Shown: piece after piece, positions 12,771 through 24,484 of the stretch
Numbering within the stretch: position 1 is the first letter of the stretch
Layout of the letters: each line of letters begins with the position of its first letter
Assembly: GCA_963932465.1 (NCBI GenBank)
Contig: OZ010799.1
Span: forward strand, 163,986,761-164,050,760
DNA from: Maratus speciosus
Lineage: Eukaryota; Arthropoda; Arachnida; Araneae; Salticidae
Length of the DNA: 64,000 nt
Direction of reading: 5' to 3'
Position numbers and translations under genes: made by a program
Notes under the pieces: model-generated
Database searches by the model: none
Told to the model about the DNA's origin: nothing
The model's input: only the letters and a program-made list of their open reading frames with translations

Positions 12771-13128
12771 GTACCCGGGCTTCCCGGGTTAAAGAATATA
12801 GGTGAGAACATTTTTTTAAATTGAAAACTAATAATTTTTTATGTGCAATAAATATTTTAGATTGCCCATTTACATTTAAAAAGCATTCTTCATCTGGAAA
12901 ATACTAATTATACAATGAATTTTTTTTTTAATTTATCAAAAGCGACATTTTCTTATTAGCCACGTGCTAAGAGTTATATGACCAAGATTTTGCTACTTAT
13001 GGCATCCTTTTATATTCTGATAATTTCAGAGCTTATACATGTCTGTTAAATTTGTATTTTATTTATTGACAGAGAAGTTTTTTCTAAATGCATATTAGCC
13101 GTAAGAGTGATGAACTCTTTATTTTGTT

Positions 13129-13336
13129 TTAACCCCTTCGCGACGGGAGCCTTTTACGAAATGTTTATTACTTTGCTACCGGTTTTAAAAAACAGAAGTT
13201 TGTGCCTATTCAAATCGGGAAAATGCTCGGATTAAATAAGGCAAATTTTACAGTAAAATTTTACTGGTGAGGATAAACGAGGATTCTTAGGCCTATTTCC
13301 GGCACGTATACGTGCCGCTCGTCCCCAAGGGGTTAA
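13129..13336 (-). mobile_element. TTAA-flanked MITE, family A (inverted copy)
   Basis: Exactly 208 bp, TTAA to TTAA. It is the reverse-orientation relative of 2473-2680, with left end TTAACCCCTTCGCGACGGG and right end CTCGTCCCCAAGGGGTTAA. The identical length argues that both are full-length products of one source element. Confidence 0.8.
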
Positions 13337-13789
13337 GGACAAACGGATTAATCTTTCGTAATCGAGCTCCGCGCGATATAGATAAATAAAAAAATATATC
13401 ATGCTTTAAAATTGTTTTTAAAACCACAGACAATCAGTAAACTGAGATGCACTTTGCAAACAAATTCCATTTGAAAAAAAAATCCTATTTGATGATCTAA
13501 AAATTTAAATTGTACCATTATAAATATGTTAGATTTGTGTTTTTGCAATATTATTATTATATTTGTTTATAAAGAAGCATTAATTTCGTTAGTTTGTCTT
13601 TCACAAATATGTTAAATTGGTGGTTTTTTTAATATTATTCTTTTATTTGTTTATAAAGGAAGTATTAATTTCGTTATGCAAAAATAGTCAGAAACAAATG
13701 CTGAAAAATGTTTGTTGCTTTATGTGCAAAATGTTTATTATTATTATGTATTGAAACTGGCACGTGATAAGAAAAAAATCATGCTTAAA

Positions 13790-14035
13790 AATTATTTTAG
13801 AACATATAATATATCAGTCAATTAAGATACAGTTTTTAAAAAAATTGCATTTGAAAGTAAATTTTTTCCCTATGTGACGAAAATTGAAACTGTACGATGG
13901 TCAGAAGATTAAAAAATTGCAGTAGCAAAAATTTCAAGACCGAAATTTGATCGTGAAGTGTTGCCATTCGCAAAATGACATCAGCATTACGCTCAGATAC
14001 GTTTGTTCTTTATAATATAGATACTTAATCAGTAA
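13790..14035 (+). repeat. Dispersed repeat E, copy 1
   Basis: Corresponds to the right arm of the inverted structure at 15690-15970 and its extension to about 16040. Shared: GAAGTGTTGCCATTCG, the ATACGTTTGT-like segment and TCTTTATAATATA. The minus-strand 104-aa ORF starting at 14248 overlaps it and has no recognisable motif. Confidence 0.6.
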
Positions 14036-14580
14036 AATATAATAAAAATCAGTTATTAGGATGTGGTTATCAATTGAGGCTTGTATGCTTGGTATTCCGG
14101 AGTGAAAAACAGCAATTGTCACCTTCTCAAAATTTGCATACGCACTTCTGATATCCATATTCATCATTATTAAAAAAAAATTGTATTTTGTTTGATCATT
14201 TAAAAACCATTTTAACTCAAAACTTGAAGTCACGATTGTCAGCAACATCTTTTATGTGAACAGACGTACCCTTTACTTGAGATTCTAATGTCAATTCCGG
14301 AGAGTAAAAATGTCCGTAATTTATGTTTTTTAGACGCATTTGTGTTAAAATGTTTAGTTTTATCTATGAAAATGATTGTTTTCTTTTAAATATGACTTCA
14401 TTTTCACTTAACTAAGCATTTCGCCTAGTGTCGGAAACTTAGTATCAGTACACATGCAGAAGGAAAAACAATATAGAAAATTTATGAGGAAAAATGCGTG
14501 ACTAAAAGAAAAAAAATACAATTCAACAAATTACAACGACAATTTAGAAAATGATTTTTTCAAAGACTAAAAAAAATCGC

Positions 14581-14684
14581 ACGGAGTTGATCATACATTA
14601 CGTACGCCATGGATCACATTTTACGGTGCTGTAAAATTTTTAACTTCTACGGAGCTGGTCATACATTACGTACGCCATGGATTA
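14581..14684 (+). repeat. Local direct duplication
   Basis: About 35 bp containing CATACATTACGTACGCCATG occurs at 14581-14615 and again at 14650-14684, separated by a short AT-rich spacer. Confidence 0.8.
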
Positions 14685-14707
14685 GAAACATTAATATTTC
14701 TGGACCA

Positions 14708-15970
14708 ATTTTAAATGAAATTTCATTCTTAAACTTCTAAACATCCTACAATATTCCTTTTTACACCATCGTATAAAGAAAAAAAATGTACTTTTAAATG
14801 CAATTTGTTTGAAAGCTGTATCTCAATTTGTTTCTGAGTTATTAATTTTTTTTGTAGTGTTTATTACTTTTTTGTCATAGTGGCAACAGAAATATCCATC
14901 TCTGTTGAAAGTAAAGGGAAAATACAGATTACTGTATCGACCAATCAGAAAACGAATAAAATGCGGGATTCAACTAATAAAACGCTTCAGATATGTTTTT
15001 TGGTTTCCAACCCTGACCGACGACAATAACCATTTTGCCAAATGGTTAAAAAACACACTTGTGTTTTAAATATTAGATTATATTAAATTAGGGGAAATTA
15101 AATTGAGCAAATTATGTTATTTTGATAAAATTATAGTAGAATGACCTAAAGAATAGCATTAAAATTTTATTATTCGAGAGAATTTTGGACTAAAACTTCA
15201 GGAACATGATATTATTTTAAACCACGAATTATTTGTTTGCTTGTCTAACTCGGCGAAGTAAATCCATCCAGGCGAGAATCATCAATTTCTATAATATAAA
15301 TCGCTATAATTTGCATGTCACCTCTCTTCTATAGACATTCTAAATTTTTGTAAATCATTGCGTTTTATCAGTGTGTGATTTTGATTATATTATTTTCAAA
15401 AGTGAACCATTTTCACCTGTGAAGAATTTCAAAGCACCTGGGCTGTGAAAATGACGCACTTCTACAAAACATAATTCAGGTTTAAGAATTTGAATACATG
15501 TTTTTTTTATAAAATGACGTCATTTGCATCCGCTAAAGCAATCCACTTTAAACAATCCACTCTTGAACTTCGTCTATAGAAAAGTATGCATATGATGTCA
15601 TTATCACGGAATAACAGACAATATTCTTGACCTATCCCCTATTTTAGTTTCATTTTTTTTTCAGGTTTTATGAGAAAATGGCAACAAAATGATACAGTAT
15701 CTCCTATTTTCGACTATTTTTCGTTTACTTTCAATGATTTTCAATAGAAATGGGGTACTTTTGTTGCCACGATAAGAAAACTGGTATGAAAATCTACAAA
15801 AAAATTAATATCTCAAAAATAAATTGAGATACAGCTTTCAAACGAATTGCATTTAAAAGAGCTATTTTTTCCTTATACGACGGTGTAAAAATTTAAAATG
15901 TGCGATGTTTAGAAGTTTAAAAATTTGCAGTAGAGAAAATTGCAAAGCCAAAATTTTATTTCAAATTTCA
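14708..15970. repeat. Dispersed repeat E as widely spaced inverted arms
   Basis: Sequence at about 14708-14942 is repeated inverted at about 15690-15970. Landmarks in both arms are AAAGCTGTATCTCAATTTG or its complement, GTTGCCAC, TACTGTATC and TTTACTTTCA. Some 750 bp of non-coding DNA separate the arms. It could be a non-autonomous element with long inverted termini or two adjacent opposite insertions. Confidence 0.6.
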
Positions 15971-16158
15971 AAGTGTTGCCATTCGAAAAATGACGTATGC
16001 GTTACGCACAGATATGTTTGTCCTTTATAATATATATAGTGTAGATAGAAGGAAAAGTATTGTAAATCGATTGTCCCTTTAAATCTGCGATGTATATTTA
16101 CGTTAAATTTTTATTATTCATACCCGTTGGGACAGAATTATTACAGTTTATATAAATC

Positions 16159-16376
16159 TTAACCCTTTATCGGGTAAATTTAATGTACTTCCCACTTAGT
16201 TTTATTAAAGACTGATCGATTCGTACCGAAATTTTTAGTAAAGTATTTTATGTTTATAATATACGTGACGGAAAGGTCGTTTTTTTATTTTCTAATAAGT
16301 TTGTCTGTAGATCCTGGTGGCAGTGAATCTTTTCAACACTTCAGCCACAGAATTGACTTGTCCGATAAAGGGTTAA
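16159..16376. mobile_element. TTAA-flanked MITE
   Basis: A 218-bp element. Left end TTAACCCTTTATCGGG, right end TGTCCGATAAAGGGTTAA, edges TTAA. Non-coding. The interior differs from family A, so it is a separate subfamily. Confidence 0.75.
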
Positions 16377-17149
16377 TATGTATGTTAGTACGAACATAAT
16401 CCCAAAAAGGAAAACATCCAGCAGGAAAATCACGCAAGGTTCATTATAACGAGACCTTTACTGACATGAATATTTATGTAACTAATGAGATCAAATCCGA
16501 AATCTATAAATGTTTACTTAGGTGGTAATTTACTCTGCTTTACGAAATTTGTTTTCCATTGAGAAAATGCATTGTATGAAGAAGGAAATCGTTAAATGTC
16601 TGAAAATGAAAGTTTTTTTTCATAAAAAAGCAAAACTTTTAAGCTAACATGTTTATGCATAACATAACTTAGAAGTCGGCAACCGGCAGGACACTTCTTC
16701 ACATTTTTTTCCGATGACAGCTTTAAACGAGACTGAAAGGAAACAATATCTATAAGGCAAAGATTGCGATTTCAAAAAAGTAATAGCATATTAAATAAGA
16801 TATAGGTTTGTTCATATAAAGAGTACTAAAAAGTGCCCCATCGTTGCTGACTCTTAACTTCTATTTAATCGATTAATATACTTTTGAAAAAAAAAAATAC
16901 TGGTTCGAGAAAAAAAATTTAGAATTAAATATACTAATTTTAGTATTGAACTTGCGCAATCCATGACTTCCAAGTTGGTAAGGTTGCTGGTTTCGCATTC
17001 TTTTTTATTCCGAAATTCCAAATTAATACCGAAAACCTCAAAAGAAGATATTTTACTTTACCTCATCACAGAATATCTACCATTAAATAAAACAAAAATT
17101 ACTGATCAGAATTTCTGGTATGAAACCGGAATTTCTGAATAAAAGGAGG
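16377..17149. other. No feature recognised
   Basis: AT-rich non-coding DNA without clear repeats or coding signal. Confidence 0.5.
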
Positions 17150-17235
17150 AGGCCAAACTAGGAACCTTGCTCGTTGAGAGCATCGGACATGTGATTTAAC
17201 GGTCGAGGGTTCGAATCAATGACAGAAAATGGCGA
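17150..17235 (+). repeat. Degenerate tRNA-derived repeat
   Basis: GCTCGTTGAGAGCATCGGAC resembles a D arm followed by an anticodon stem. AGGGTTCGAATC about 45 nt further on is a good B box. The anticodon stem and acceptor no longer pair well. Probably a tRNA-derived SINE or pseudo-tRNA. Confidence 0.5.
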
Positions 17236-18073
17236 GTATGCTGATGACATCTGGTGTATTTTAATTTCTTCGAAGACTACAATATCCAATAAGTAAAATA
17301 AATATTTAAATAGTTTAAATAAAAATTCTGGTGTAAAACAGTTTTATAACACTTCAGTAAAAATTCCGGCGGTTCTAGTGTTAATCGCTTCATAATTCAC
17401 AGTAATTTCATCACTTGTGAATAAAATAAACACTTAAATTAAAATTCGGCTATTTGCCTTTACTAAAAGTTAAAAGATAAGTGTAACATATAATTTTACT
17501 TCAATAATTCAATGCCAGTCACGTAATAGTTTACAAATGTTTTTTTTTTTTTTTTTTTTATCAATTTCCATTTAATCTTTAATAAGTCAATCGATTAAAA
17601 CTTTCAGTCAACTAGAAATTTTTATATATTTTGTTCAGATAATCGAATAAATCAATTAATCAGCAGCAATAAAATAATTTTGAGAGTTACAATTGATCTC
17701 TATAATTAATTTACTTTGTGGAATTTGTTCTGAAATGTTTCCAGGCTTATTTTTTATACTACTTAAATATCTATTGATAATATTCTTTTCACAAAATTTA
17801 ACGGATAATAATTAAATGAAACGATACATATCCGAAAATTTATTAGAAATGTTTAATTATATGGGTAAATTAAATTTTTTACGAAAATTAAATGTTAATC
17901 ATTCCAAATTTTCCAATTCCAGTCATTGTTCACTCGTCGATAATATATTTTTCCGAAAGTGTCCTATTAAATGAATTGTTAAATACCTCTGTCACAGAAA
18001 ACGAGTTATGATTAGTTCGATTATTCAAGCCAATTCAAACTAGTTGGGAATTGCTTGTCAAACGTGGCAAATG
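17236..18073. other. AT-rich stretch with diverged repeat
   Basis: A 20-base T run lies at about 17540. The portion 17870-18030 resembles 33380-33540 (TTTTCCAATT and ATGATTAGTT- or ACGATTAGTT-type landmarks), so both may be old copies of one repeat. No gene seen. Confidence 0.4.
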
Positions 18074-18467
18074 AGGTGCGTTCGTACTATAACTAGTTTT
18101 ATAAATAATTTTTGCACCGCATATTCTACTAAATATATATTTTGGTGCACTTCTTAAGTGCGTATCAATTTCATTCTGTTCGAAAGGCTGTAACATCATT
18201 AAAATGCACTTGCAATAATTTTTTTTCCCATTGGCCTTAATGTAACGGAAAACTTTTGACTTTCCCTGCAATTAAACTATACACCCGATTTTCATAAAAT
18301 TTGAAGTGACTCGACAAAATTTTGCAACAATTATATATTTCAAATTTCAGATCATTTGGTTGAATAGTTTTTGCTCTGTTATATACGGACGAACAGACTG
18401 ACTGACAGACGGACGGACTGAACGACAACTATAGGTGCTAGGTATTTATATAATTACGAACGCACCT
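18074..18467 (-). mobile_element. Dispersed element C, copy 2
   Basis: A 394-bp copy. Its plus-strand edges are AGGTGCGTTCGTA and TACGAACGCACCT, a perfect 13-bp inverted terminal repeat. Reading the minus strand gives the order seen at 10179: the (GTCY)n tract, the TCTGAAATTT block and TGCATTTTAATGATGTTACA. The 78- and 63-aa ORFs overlapping it are chance frames. Confidence 0.8.
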
Positions 18468-18540
18468 AAAAAGGCATTTTAACGAAATCTGTTAAATTTG
18501 GGGGAACATTTTTTTCTGTTTGTCGATAAATTCATTGTTA

Positions 18541-18775
18541 AATCATCCAATATTTCGAAAAAAATAAAATCTGCGTATATGATTTTTGCAATACCATTAA
18601 CAAGTAATAATAAAAAAAAAAATAAATAAATAAGTCAATTCCTACTTAGGTCAATAAGAGAAATCATCCAATATTTCAAAAAAAAAAAAATCTGGGTATG
18701 TAGTTGTTGCAATATCATTAACAAGTAATATTTAAAAAAAAAAAAAAGTCAATTTCTACTTAGGTCAATAGGAGT
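18541..18775 (+). repeat. Tandem duplication, ~120 bp x 2
   Basis: ATCATCCAATATTTC, ATTAACAAGTAATA and TACTTAGGTCAATA each appear twice in the same order, about 120 bp apart, with expanded A-runs. The TCAATTCCTACTTAGG segment also occurs near 34020, left of the LINE. Confidence 0.8.
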
Positions 18776-18863
18776 AATTTTTTCTCCCATTCTTCTCCCA
18801 CTGGCACTTAAAATGCCTTGATCAAGAAGAGGTCTCTCGCGGTTAACAATTGAGTACGGAATT

Positions 18864-19065
18864 GGTTATTGAAAATTAATTTATTTAATTTAATTAATTA
18901 ATATTTGAAAAAGACTGTATTAACATCAAGTGTCATCCACTACAAGTTTTAAAAAATTTATTTCAACTTGAATGGATGAATAATAAGTATTTTATTAACG
19001 ATTGAAAATTTGAACAAGATAAATATAGGGAGGGTGTGAACTAATAGTAGGAATTGAAAAAAAAA
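18864..19065 (+). repeat. Dispersed repeat F, copy 1
   Basis: Matches 46200-46415. Shared: TTAACATCAA, TGTCATCCA, ATTTTATTAACGATTGAAAA and CTAATAGTAGGAATTGAAAA. The second copy lies immediately right of the LINE insertion. Confidence 0.75.
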
Positions 19066-20078
19066 TTCACATCTTTTGTATAGTTTTTTTCATCGTGTAT
19101 TATTCTCGAATTTCATAAAAAGGGTTTGGCTTTTAAATGTTCTTTGTGAGAAGATATTTCGAAAATATGGTGATTAAAAATCACGAAACAAATAATAAAA
19201 TTTAATTGCCCACAGTAAACAACTTATCTACAAGAAATTAAACTTATTTTGTTTCAATTTTGAAGTCGAAATACTTGGCAAAAGCTTCTTTCAAAATAGA
19301 CCATTTACTCCATTTTACAATTTACTTGTAATTCTACTTGGCGCGAATAAATTTTCCAAAACCATAAAGCGTAAAAAAAAAAATGCTGTTAAAATAATGT
19401 TATTTCATGGCCGGAAAAAAATGGTAATTTAAATGAAAAAACAACTGAGCTAGTAATTTTGAGTTAGATAAAATAAATATAAAATATGATGAAAAAAAAA
19501 TATATTAAAAGCTTAATAGTAAAAAATCAAAATACAAGCTTAGAGTAGTACTGCCAACGTAGCTATTTTATATTAAAGAAAATCTACCTTCTTAACAGAA
19601 TTTCTGTATACTAAATTTATTTTATTTAATTACAGATTATGTGTCATTTAATAAAAGAAATAAATTTTATTCAGCAATTCTGGTAAGATGGTAGATGATT
19701 TTAAATATAAAAGGAGTTACGTTGACAACACAGGTAAATATTACGATTATTAAACATTCTATATGTAAAAGACAACTAATTTTGGAGAAAAAATAAAACC
19801 AATTTCATAACATTCTGTCTTATTTTCGAATTTCTATGTGTCTTTATACACATTAATGTCTTATAGAGTGCCAGGTTTTAGCAAACCAAACCTGAAAATA
19901 TTATTTGAAATCAAGCCCCAAATCGAACCCAAACCGGAGTACTTCATCCCGAAAAACGAAATGAAAGAAAATTTATCCAGATTTTATTGCAATTATCCCT
20001 ATTCTATAGTCATATTTATAATAACAAGTCCATTTATTATGTAAAAAATAAACTGATACATATATATACATATATATA
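19066..20078. other. No feature recognised
   Basis: AT-rich non-coding DNA. The 68-aa ORF at 19838 shows no known motif. A TA-rich tract (20059-20078) provides the TA target of the transposon that follows. Confidence 0.5.
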
Positions 20079-20640
20079 CAGGGTGTTCCGTTAAAGGGGT
20101 CCAATATTAATAGGGGTAATAGAGGAGATCACACGGAGCATAAATCAGTATATAATGCCTGGCCGGATCTCAATAATTTTCAAGTTACAGCAAATAGAAT
20201 GAAAAATCGGAAATTTGTAAAAAAAACCCTCATTTGCTAAACTATCGATAATGCTACATAAAAACGAAGCACATATTTAGAAAGAGCAGAAAAAATCCTA
20301 CGAAATGACATAAGTTGTTTTAGAATATTGAGAATTAATGGCGAGTTACAAGCTCTGAAACAGTGAAAAAATACAAAATCAAATATTTAGCAAAATAGTT
20401 AATCGTTAATTCCAAAAATGCAACTCTACCTACATCAAGGAAAATGTTATAAAATTTGGTCCATTCCGAAAGCTTTCGAAGAAGCTGACAATAAACCATA
20501 TCAGTTTAATTGTATGGAAGAAATCAAGCAGTTCCCTAGTTACAACTCTGTACTGTTGCACGCTCGGAAAGGGCGAAACTCCGCCCATGACGATTGTAAA
20601 CACCCCGTTTTAATATCTTTCAATTATACATTTCTGATCA
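20079..20640 (+). repeat. Left terminal inverted repeat (~562 bp)
   Basis: Pairs with 22500-23060. Landmarks shared in inverse order are AACTATCGATAATGCTACAT, GTCCATTCCGAAA, TTAGTTACAACTC-type sequence, AACTCCGCCCAT and TATACATTT. Identity is highest at the tip and declines inward. The 103-aa ORF at 20418-20729 falls mostly inside and is regarded as chance. Confidence 0.88.
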
Positions 20641-20899
20641 ACCTCTATCAATACCCTTTCATTATTCAGTCTGGTCAAGTGAATGACATATTGTGCAGCT
20701 CTCGCCTTGTCTTAAAGCAAACTCCGTGACTGCTGCGTTTCCTCCATGAACTTTCAGGATGATGAAGAAGAGGTACTTTTTATGCAAATTTTCTATGTGT
20801 ATAGGAAGAAAAGTGTAATAAAACAGCAGTCATCAGTGGGCGTTATGTTAAAGGGAGGCTGTTGTAAGTGGGATTATAGTAAGTTGATGTATAATAATT

Positions 20900-21976
20900 A
20901 TGCCGGAATACTCTAACGAAGAATATGCGGACATGCATCTGATGTACGGGCAAGCCCATGGAAATGCATGTCTAGCACAGCGCATGTACCGTGAGCAATT
21001 TCCAAGGAGACGTTGCCCAAGTTCGAAACTCTTCATAAAAATCGATAGACGATTACGGGAGACTGGATCGTTTAATACAGCAAGCATTGATGCAGGGAAA
21101 CCTCGACATGTACGAACACCTGCAATGGAAGAAGATGTACTGAATATTTTTAAAGATAACCCCTCCACGAGTACACGAGCTGCTGCGTCTGAAGTCGGTG
21201 TTTCTCACCAAAGTGTGTGGCGTGTTCTGCGTGCAGAAAACATGCACCCCTTTCATGCGCAGCGGGTACAACTGTTATCAGTAACAGATTGTGCTCAGCG
21301 GACAGAATTCGTACGCTGGTTGCTTAATGTAACAGAAAATAATCCACAATTTCTGGAAAATATTTTATTTACTGATGAAGCAACATTTACGAGAGAGGGC
21401 GTGGTAAACACGCACAATATGCACACATGGTCATATACAAATCCGCACACTGTTTTCCCGTCGAACGCACAACAAAAGTTCAGTGTGAACATATGGGCAG
21501 GTGTCCTCGGCGATTATCTCATAGGACCATATTTACTCCCAGATGTACTCAATGGCAGTACGTACTTGGTTTTCCTACGGGATATCTTACCGCAGTTACT
21601 GCAAAATGTGCCAGCAACATTGCGCCACAATATGTGGTTTATGCGCGATGGCGCACCGGCACATTTTTTCATAGGAGTTCGCAATCACCTCAATTCAACA
21701 TATCCTGGGAAATGGATTGGACGCAGTGGACCTGTTGCTTGGCCTGCACGCTCTCCAGACCTCAATCCGTTAGACTTTTTTGTTTGGGGACACCTTAAAT
21801 CGCTGGTGTATGAAACGCCTGTGGATACACCGGAGGATTTACTAGCGCGAATCGTTGTCGCTGCAGGAGACATTCCCAACTCCGTCGGAGTTTTTCGGCG
21901 TGTTCGCCAATCTTTACGACGTCGCTGTCGGCTGTGCGATTCTGTTAATGGGCGCAACTTCGAACACCTATTATAA
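20900..21976 (+). CDS. DD41D Tc1/mariner-superfamily transposase
   Basis: Full-length 358-aa protein expected to bind the element's TIRs and perform cut-and-paste transposition in the nucleus. The N-terminus (about residues 1-60, YSNEEYADMHLMYG through RRLRETGSF) is the DUF4817-type helical DNA-binding domain. A second helix-turn-helix spans about 70-112 (TRAAASEVGVSHQSVWRVLR). The catalytic core shows LFTDEATF (D159), MRDGAPAHF (D250) and WPARSPDLNPLDFF (D292). The 41 residues between D250 and D292 define DD41D spacing, compared with DD34D for mariner and DD34E for Tc1. A basic RRRCRLC segment near residue 341 could aid nuclear import. The ATG at 20900 is the first in frame and keeps the N-terminal domain whole. 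No stop or frameshift interrupts it, so it is potentially functional. A related but ruined copy lies at 49157-49330. Confidence 0.95.
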   Translation: MPEYSNEEYADMHLMYGQAHGNACLAQRMYREQFPRRRCPSSKLFIKIDRRLRETGSFNTASIDAGKPRHVRTPAMEEDVLNIFKDNPSTSTRAAASEVGVSHQSVWRVLRAENMHPFHAQRVQLLSVTDCAQRTEFVRWLLNVTENNPQFLENILFTDEATFTREGVVNTHNMHTWSYTNPHTVFPSNAQQKFSVNIWAGVLGDYLIGPYLLPDVLNGSTYLVFLRDILPQLLQNVPATLRHNMWFMRDGAPAHFFIGVRNHLNSTYPGKWIGRSGPVAWPARSPDLNPLDFFVWGHLKSLVYETPVDTPEDLLARIVVAAGDIPNSVGVFRRVRQSLRRRCRLCDSVNGRNFEHLL

Positions 21977-22499
21977 TAATGTCCGTTCGTCTGCCTTCCG
22001 ACATTGAACTGTGCAGCGCAGGCCAGAAGACTATGCTTCACATATGTCATAAAGTACGTGGAATGTAATTCTTTATTTGTCATTTTTCTTTTATTTTCAA
22101 CACTTTTTGGCACAGTATTTTGTAACTCACAGACTGTGGTGTACTCAAATTGTAAATTACAAAGTTTGTATGAATTAATTTAAAATTTAGTGTCTTTTTT
22201 AAATTTATAATTAATAAAATTATTATGCTCTTTGTTATTATTATTTCCTATCATAAATTATGATGCACATATACATACAATAATTGTCCATGTAAAACAT
22301 GTACTGAAACTTCTTGCATAGTTACAAATCGCAATATTTTTAATTATTTTCGAATTTTCACCACCAGTTTAATTTTAAAGAATTTAACTTAAGCTTTATA
22401 TCAATAAAAGACCACTTTAAAATGTAGACTATTATTGTAAAGTTATTTTGGCTCATTCAACTCTTGAATAATTAAAAATGTTGCATCTCAGAAGAAGCA

Positions 22500-23060
22500 T
22501 GATCGAAAATGTATAGTTGAGAGTAATTAAAAAGGCGGTGTTTCCAATCGTGATGGGCGGAGTTTAACCTTTGCTAGTGTCAAAGAAAGCGGAGTTGTAA
22601 CTAAGAAACTGATTAATTTCTCTCACACAATTAAATCGATATGGTTCATTGTAAGCTTTTTCGAAAGTTTTCGGAATGGACCAAATTTTACTACATTTTC
22701 CTTGTTGTAGCTAGAGTTGTCTTTTTGGAATTAACGATTAACTATTTTAATGTATATTGCATTTCGTACTTTTTTCACTGTTTCAGGGCTTGTAACTCGT
22801 CAATAAATATTGCTATTTTAATACAATTGATGTCATTTTGTAGGTTTTTTTCTGCTCTTTCTAAATATGTGCTTCGTTTTTATGTAGCATTATCGATAGT
22901 TTAGCAATGAGGGTTCTTTTACAATTTTCCGAATTTTCATTCTATTTGCTGTAACTTGAAAACTATTGAGATCCGACCAGGCTTTATATACTGATTTATG
23001 CTCCATGTGATCTCCTCTATTACCCCTATTAATATTGGACCCCTTTAACGGAACACCCTG
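22500..23060 (-). repeat. Right terminal inverted repeat (~561 bp)
   Basis: Reverse-complement partner of 20079-20640. About 500 bp of non-coding DNA (21977-22499) separate it from the transposase stop codon. Confidence 0.88.
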
Positions 23061-23115
23061 TATATGTGTATATATATATATATTTATATATATATTGCGT
23101 TTTTCTATCGACTTT

Positions 23116-23729
23116 TGTGACATTCCGGTGTCACTCGTATAACTCGAAGTAAACGCAGTATTGTAATCAAGGCCAACCCTCCGTTATCATGAGAATATTG
23201 GAGTGCAGTCAGGATGGCGAGTAGAAGACAGGCTCCATAAACATTGAAAAATTTCCCATGGCATAATTAATAGAGTCATCGTAACTTTAAACTTTGTTTA
23301 TTTGACAAAAACATATCGAAACATTTCCAGTAGCTTGTCCACCAACTCTCGAATAACCGATGATCCACTTCATAAAACTTAAGATGTTAAAAGTATTAGG
23401 ATTTACACATTAAATTCATTCACCCCAAGTGACGTAGATTTATTAAACAACCGGAAAAACGTAAAATCTCTCGCTCCTCGTCCATGTAACGGTATAAGTA
23501 CTCAAACAAACAGATCGCGGGCGGATACATTATTAGTGGAGAACCAACACCAGCAGAGAGAAAGGAAGGAACGGGACAGGAGACAGGCTACCATTCGATG
23601 GGAAGAGAGACGAACGCGTGACGTCGATAATAAACTCTTTATACTCGGCGTCAGATTAAAAGGTTGTCTAAGTTTGGGTTCGGGACGGTTTTGATAAAAT
23701 CAGATAACCGGTCATGATGCTCGACCCTA
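23116..23729 (+). mobile_element. Possible solo LTR or other flanked insertion
   Basis: Starts TGTGACATTCCGGTGTCAC, typical of LTR starts, and contains AATAAA followed by TATACTCGGCGTC near 23630, as an LTR poly(A) region would. ATCGACTTT occurs immediately left (23107-23115) and again at 23730-23738. The right end does not finish in CA, and a 9-bp duplication is long for LTR elements, so the class is uncertain. Base composition is richer in GC than its surroundings. Confidence 0.4.
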
Positions 23730-23738
23730 ATCGACTTT

Positions 23739-24429
23739 CATTTTAAATTTCATTGTTGTCTATATCGCTTATTTTGGCGAAATAGACGATGATATCTATT
23801 AAAATTTTTGTGTTGTCCCAGTAAAAAAACTATGTCCGATCACAAGGTTACTGTATACACTCGCGTACAAATAGGCACTGATATACTAAAAAAACAATGC
23901 CTCCTTCCGTTTTAATACCAATTTTTTGGAATAAGTTTCTTTGCTTTATTTAATTTAAGAATTCATAAAAAGAAATTACGGTTAAATAAGACGAAGATTG
24001 CCACACGCAAATAATGGTATTCATACAATAGGACATGCTATTTCTCTCAAATTTTGAGGTTGACACAAAAGCGATTATGTGGTGTATTCAAAGCCCTTAT
24101 ATATTAAGCCCCTAGTAATGAGTGGAAGAAATTAAGGTAGTTAAAATTAAGCCCTTGTAACTGCCGATTGCACATAAAAACTTCCCATTTGATTTCCAAC
24201 TACCTATTGTAAAATATTTATTAGTAACATTAAAATAATACATTTCTTTTACCACAATGTTAAGATCTACAATGACACTCCGCTTATTTAAAAAAAAATG
24301 TTCTATTTTATTTTCCTTAGAGTTCTAGTGTTAATGCAAAAGACTCCACCGATAAGAAATCTTTTAAATGCGTTAAGATGAAAGCAGAACGCTGCTCCTT
24401 ACGATAACGATAAAAAGAGTATGAAAAAT
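23739..24429. other. No feature recognised
   Basis: AT-rich non-coding DNA leading into the tandem array. Confidence 0.5.
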
Positions 24430-24484
24430 TAATGATGTGAATTATCACACTGCTAACAAAGCGGAAACCAACTTAGTGAAAAAA

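Larger units (their letters stand above)
20079..23060 (+). mobile_element. Complete DD41D Tc1/mariner-superfamily transposon, long TIRs
   Basis: The element begins CAGGGTGTTCCGTTAAAGGG and ends with its exact complement CCCTTTAACGGAACACCCTG. TA occurs directly outside both ends (20077-20078 and 23061-23062). The outermost ~55 bp of the two ends are identical, and recognisable inverted similarity continues inward for about 560 bp. One intact transposase ORF lies between. Complete ends, a target duplication and an undamaged ORF together suggest fairly recent insertion. Confidence 0.95.

Noticed and set aside
20418..20729. 103-aa ORF left of the transposase
   Set aside because: It lies mostly within the long left TIR and has no recognisable domain.
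20848..22113. Several ORFs of 65-142 aa on the opposite strand or other frames of the transposase
   Set aside because: They are shadows of the real 358-aa transposase frame.
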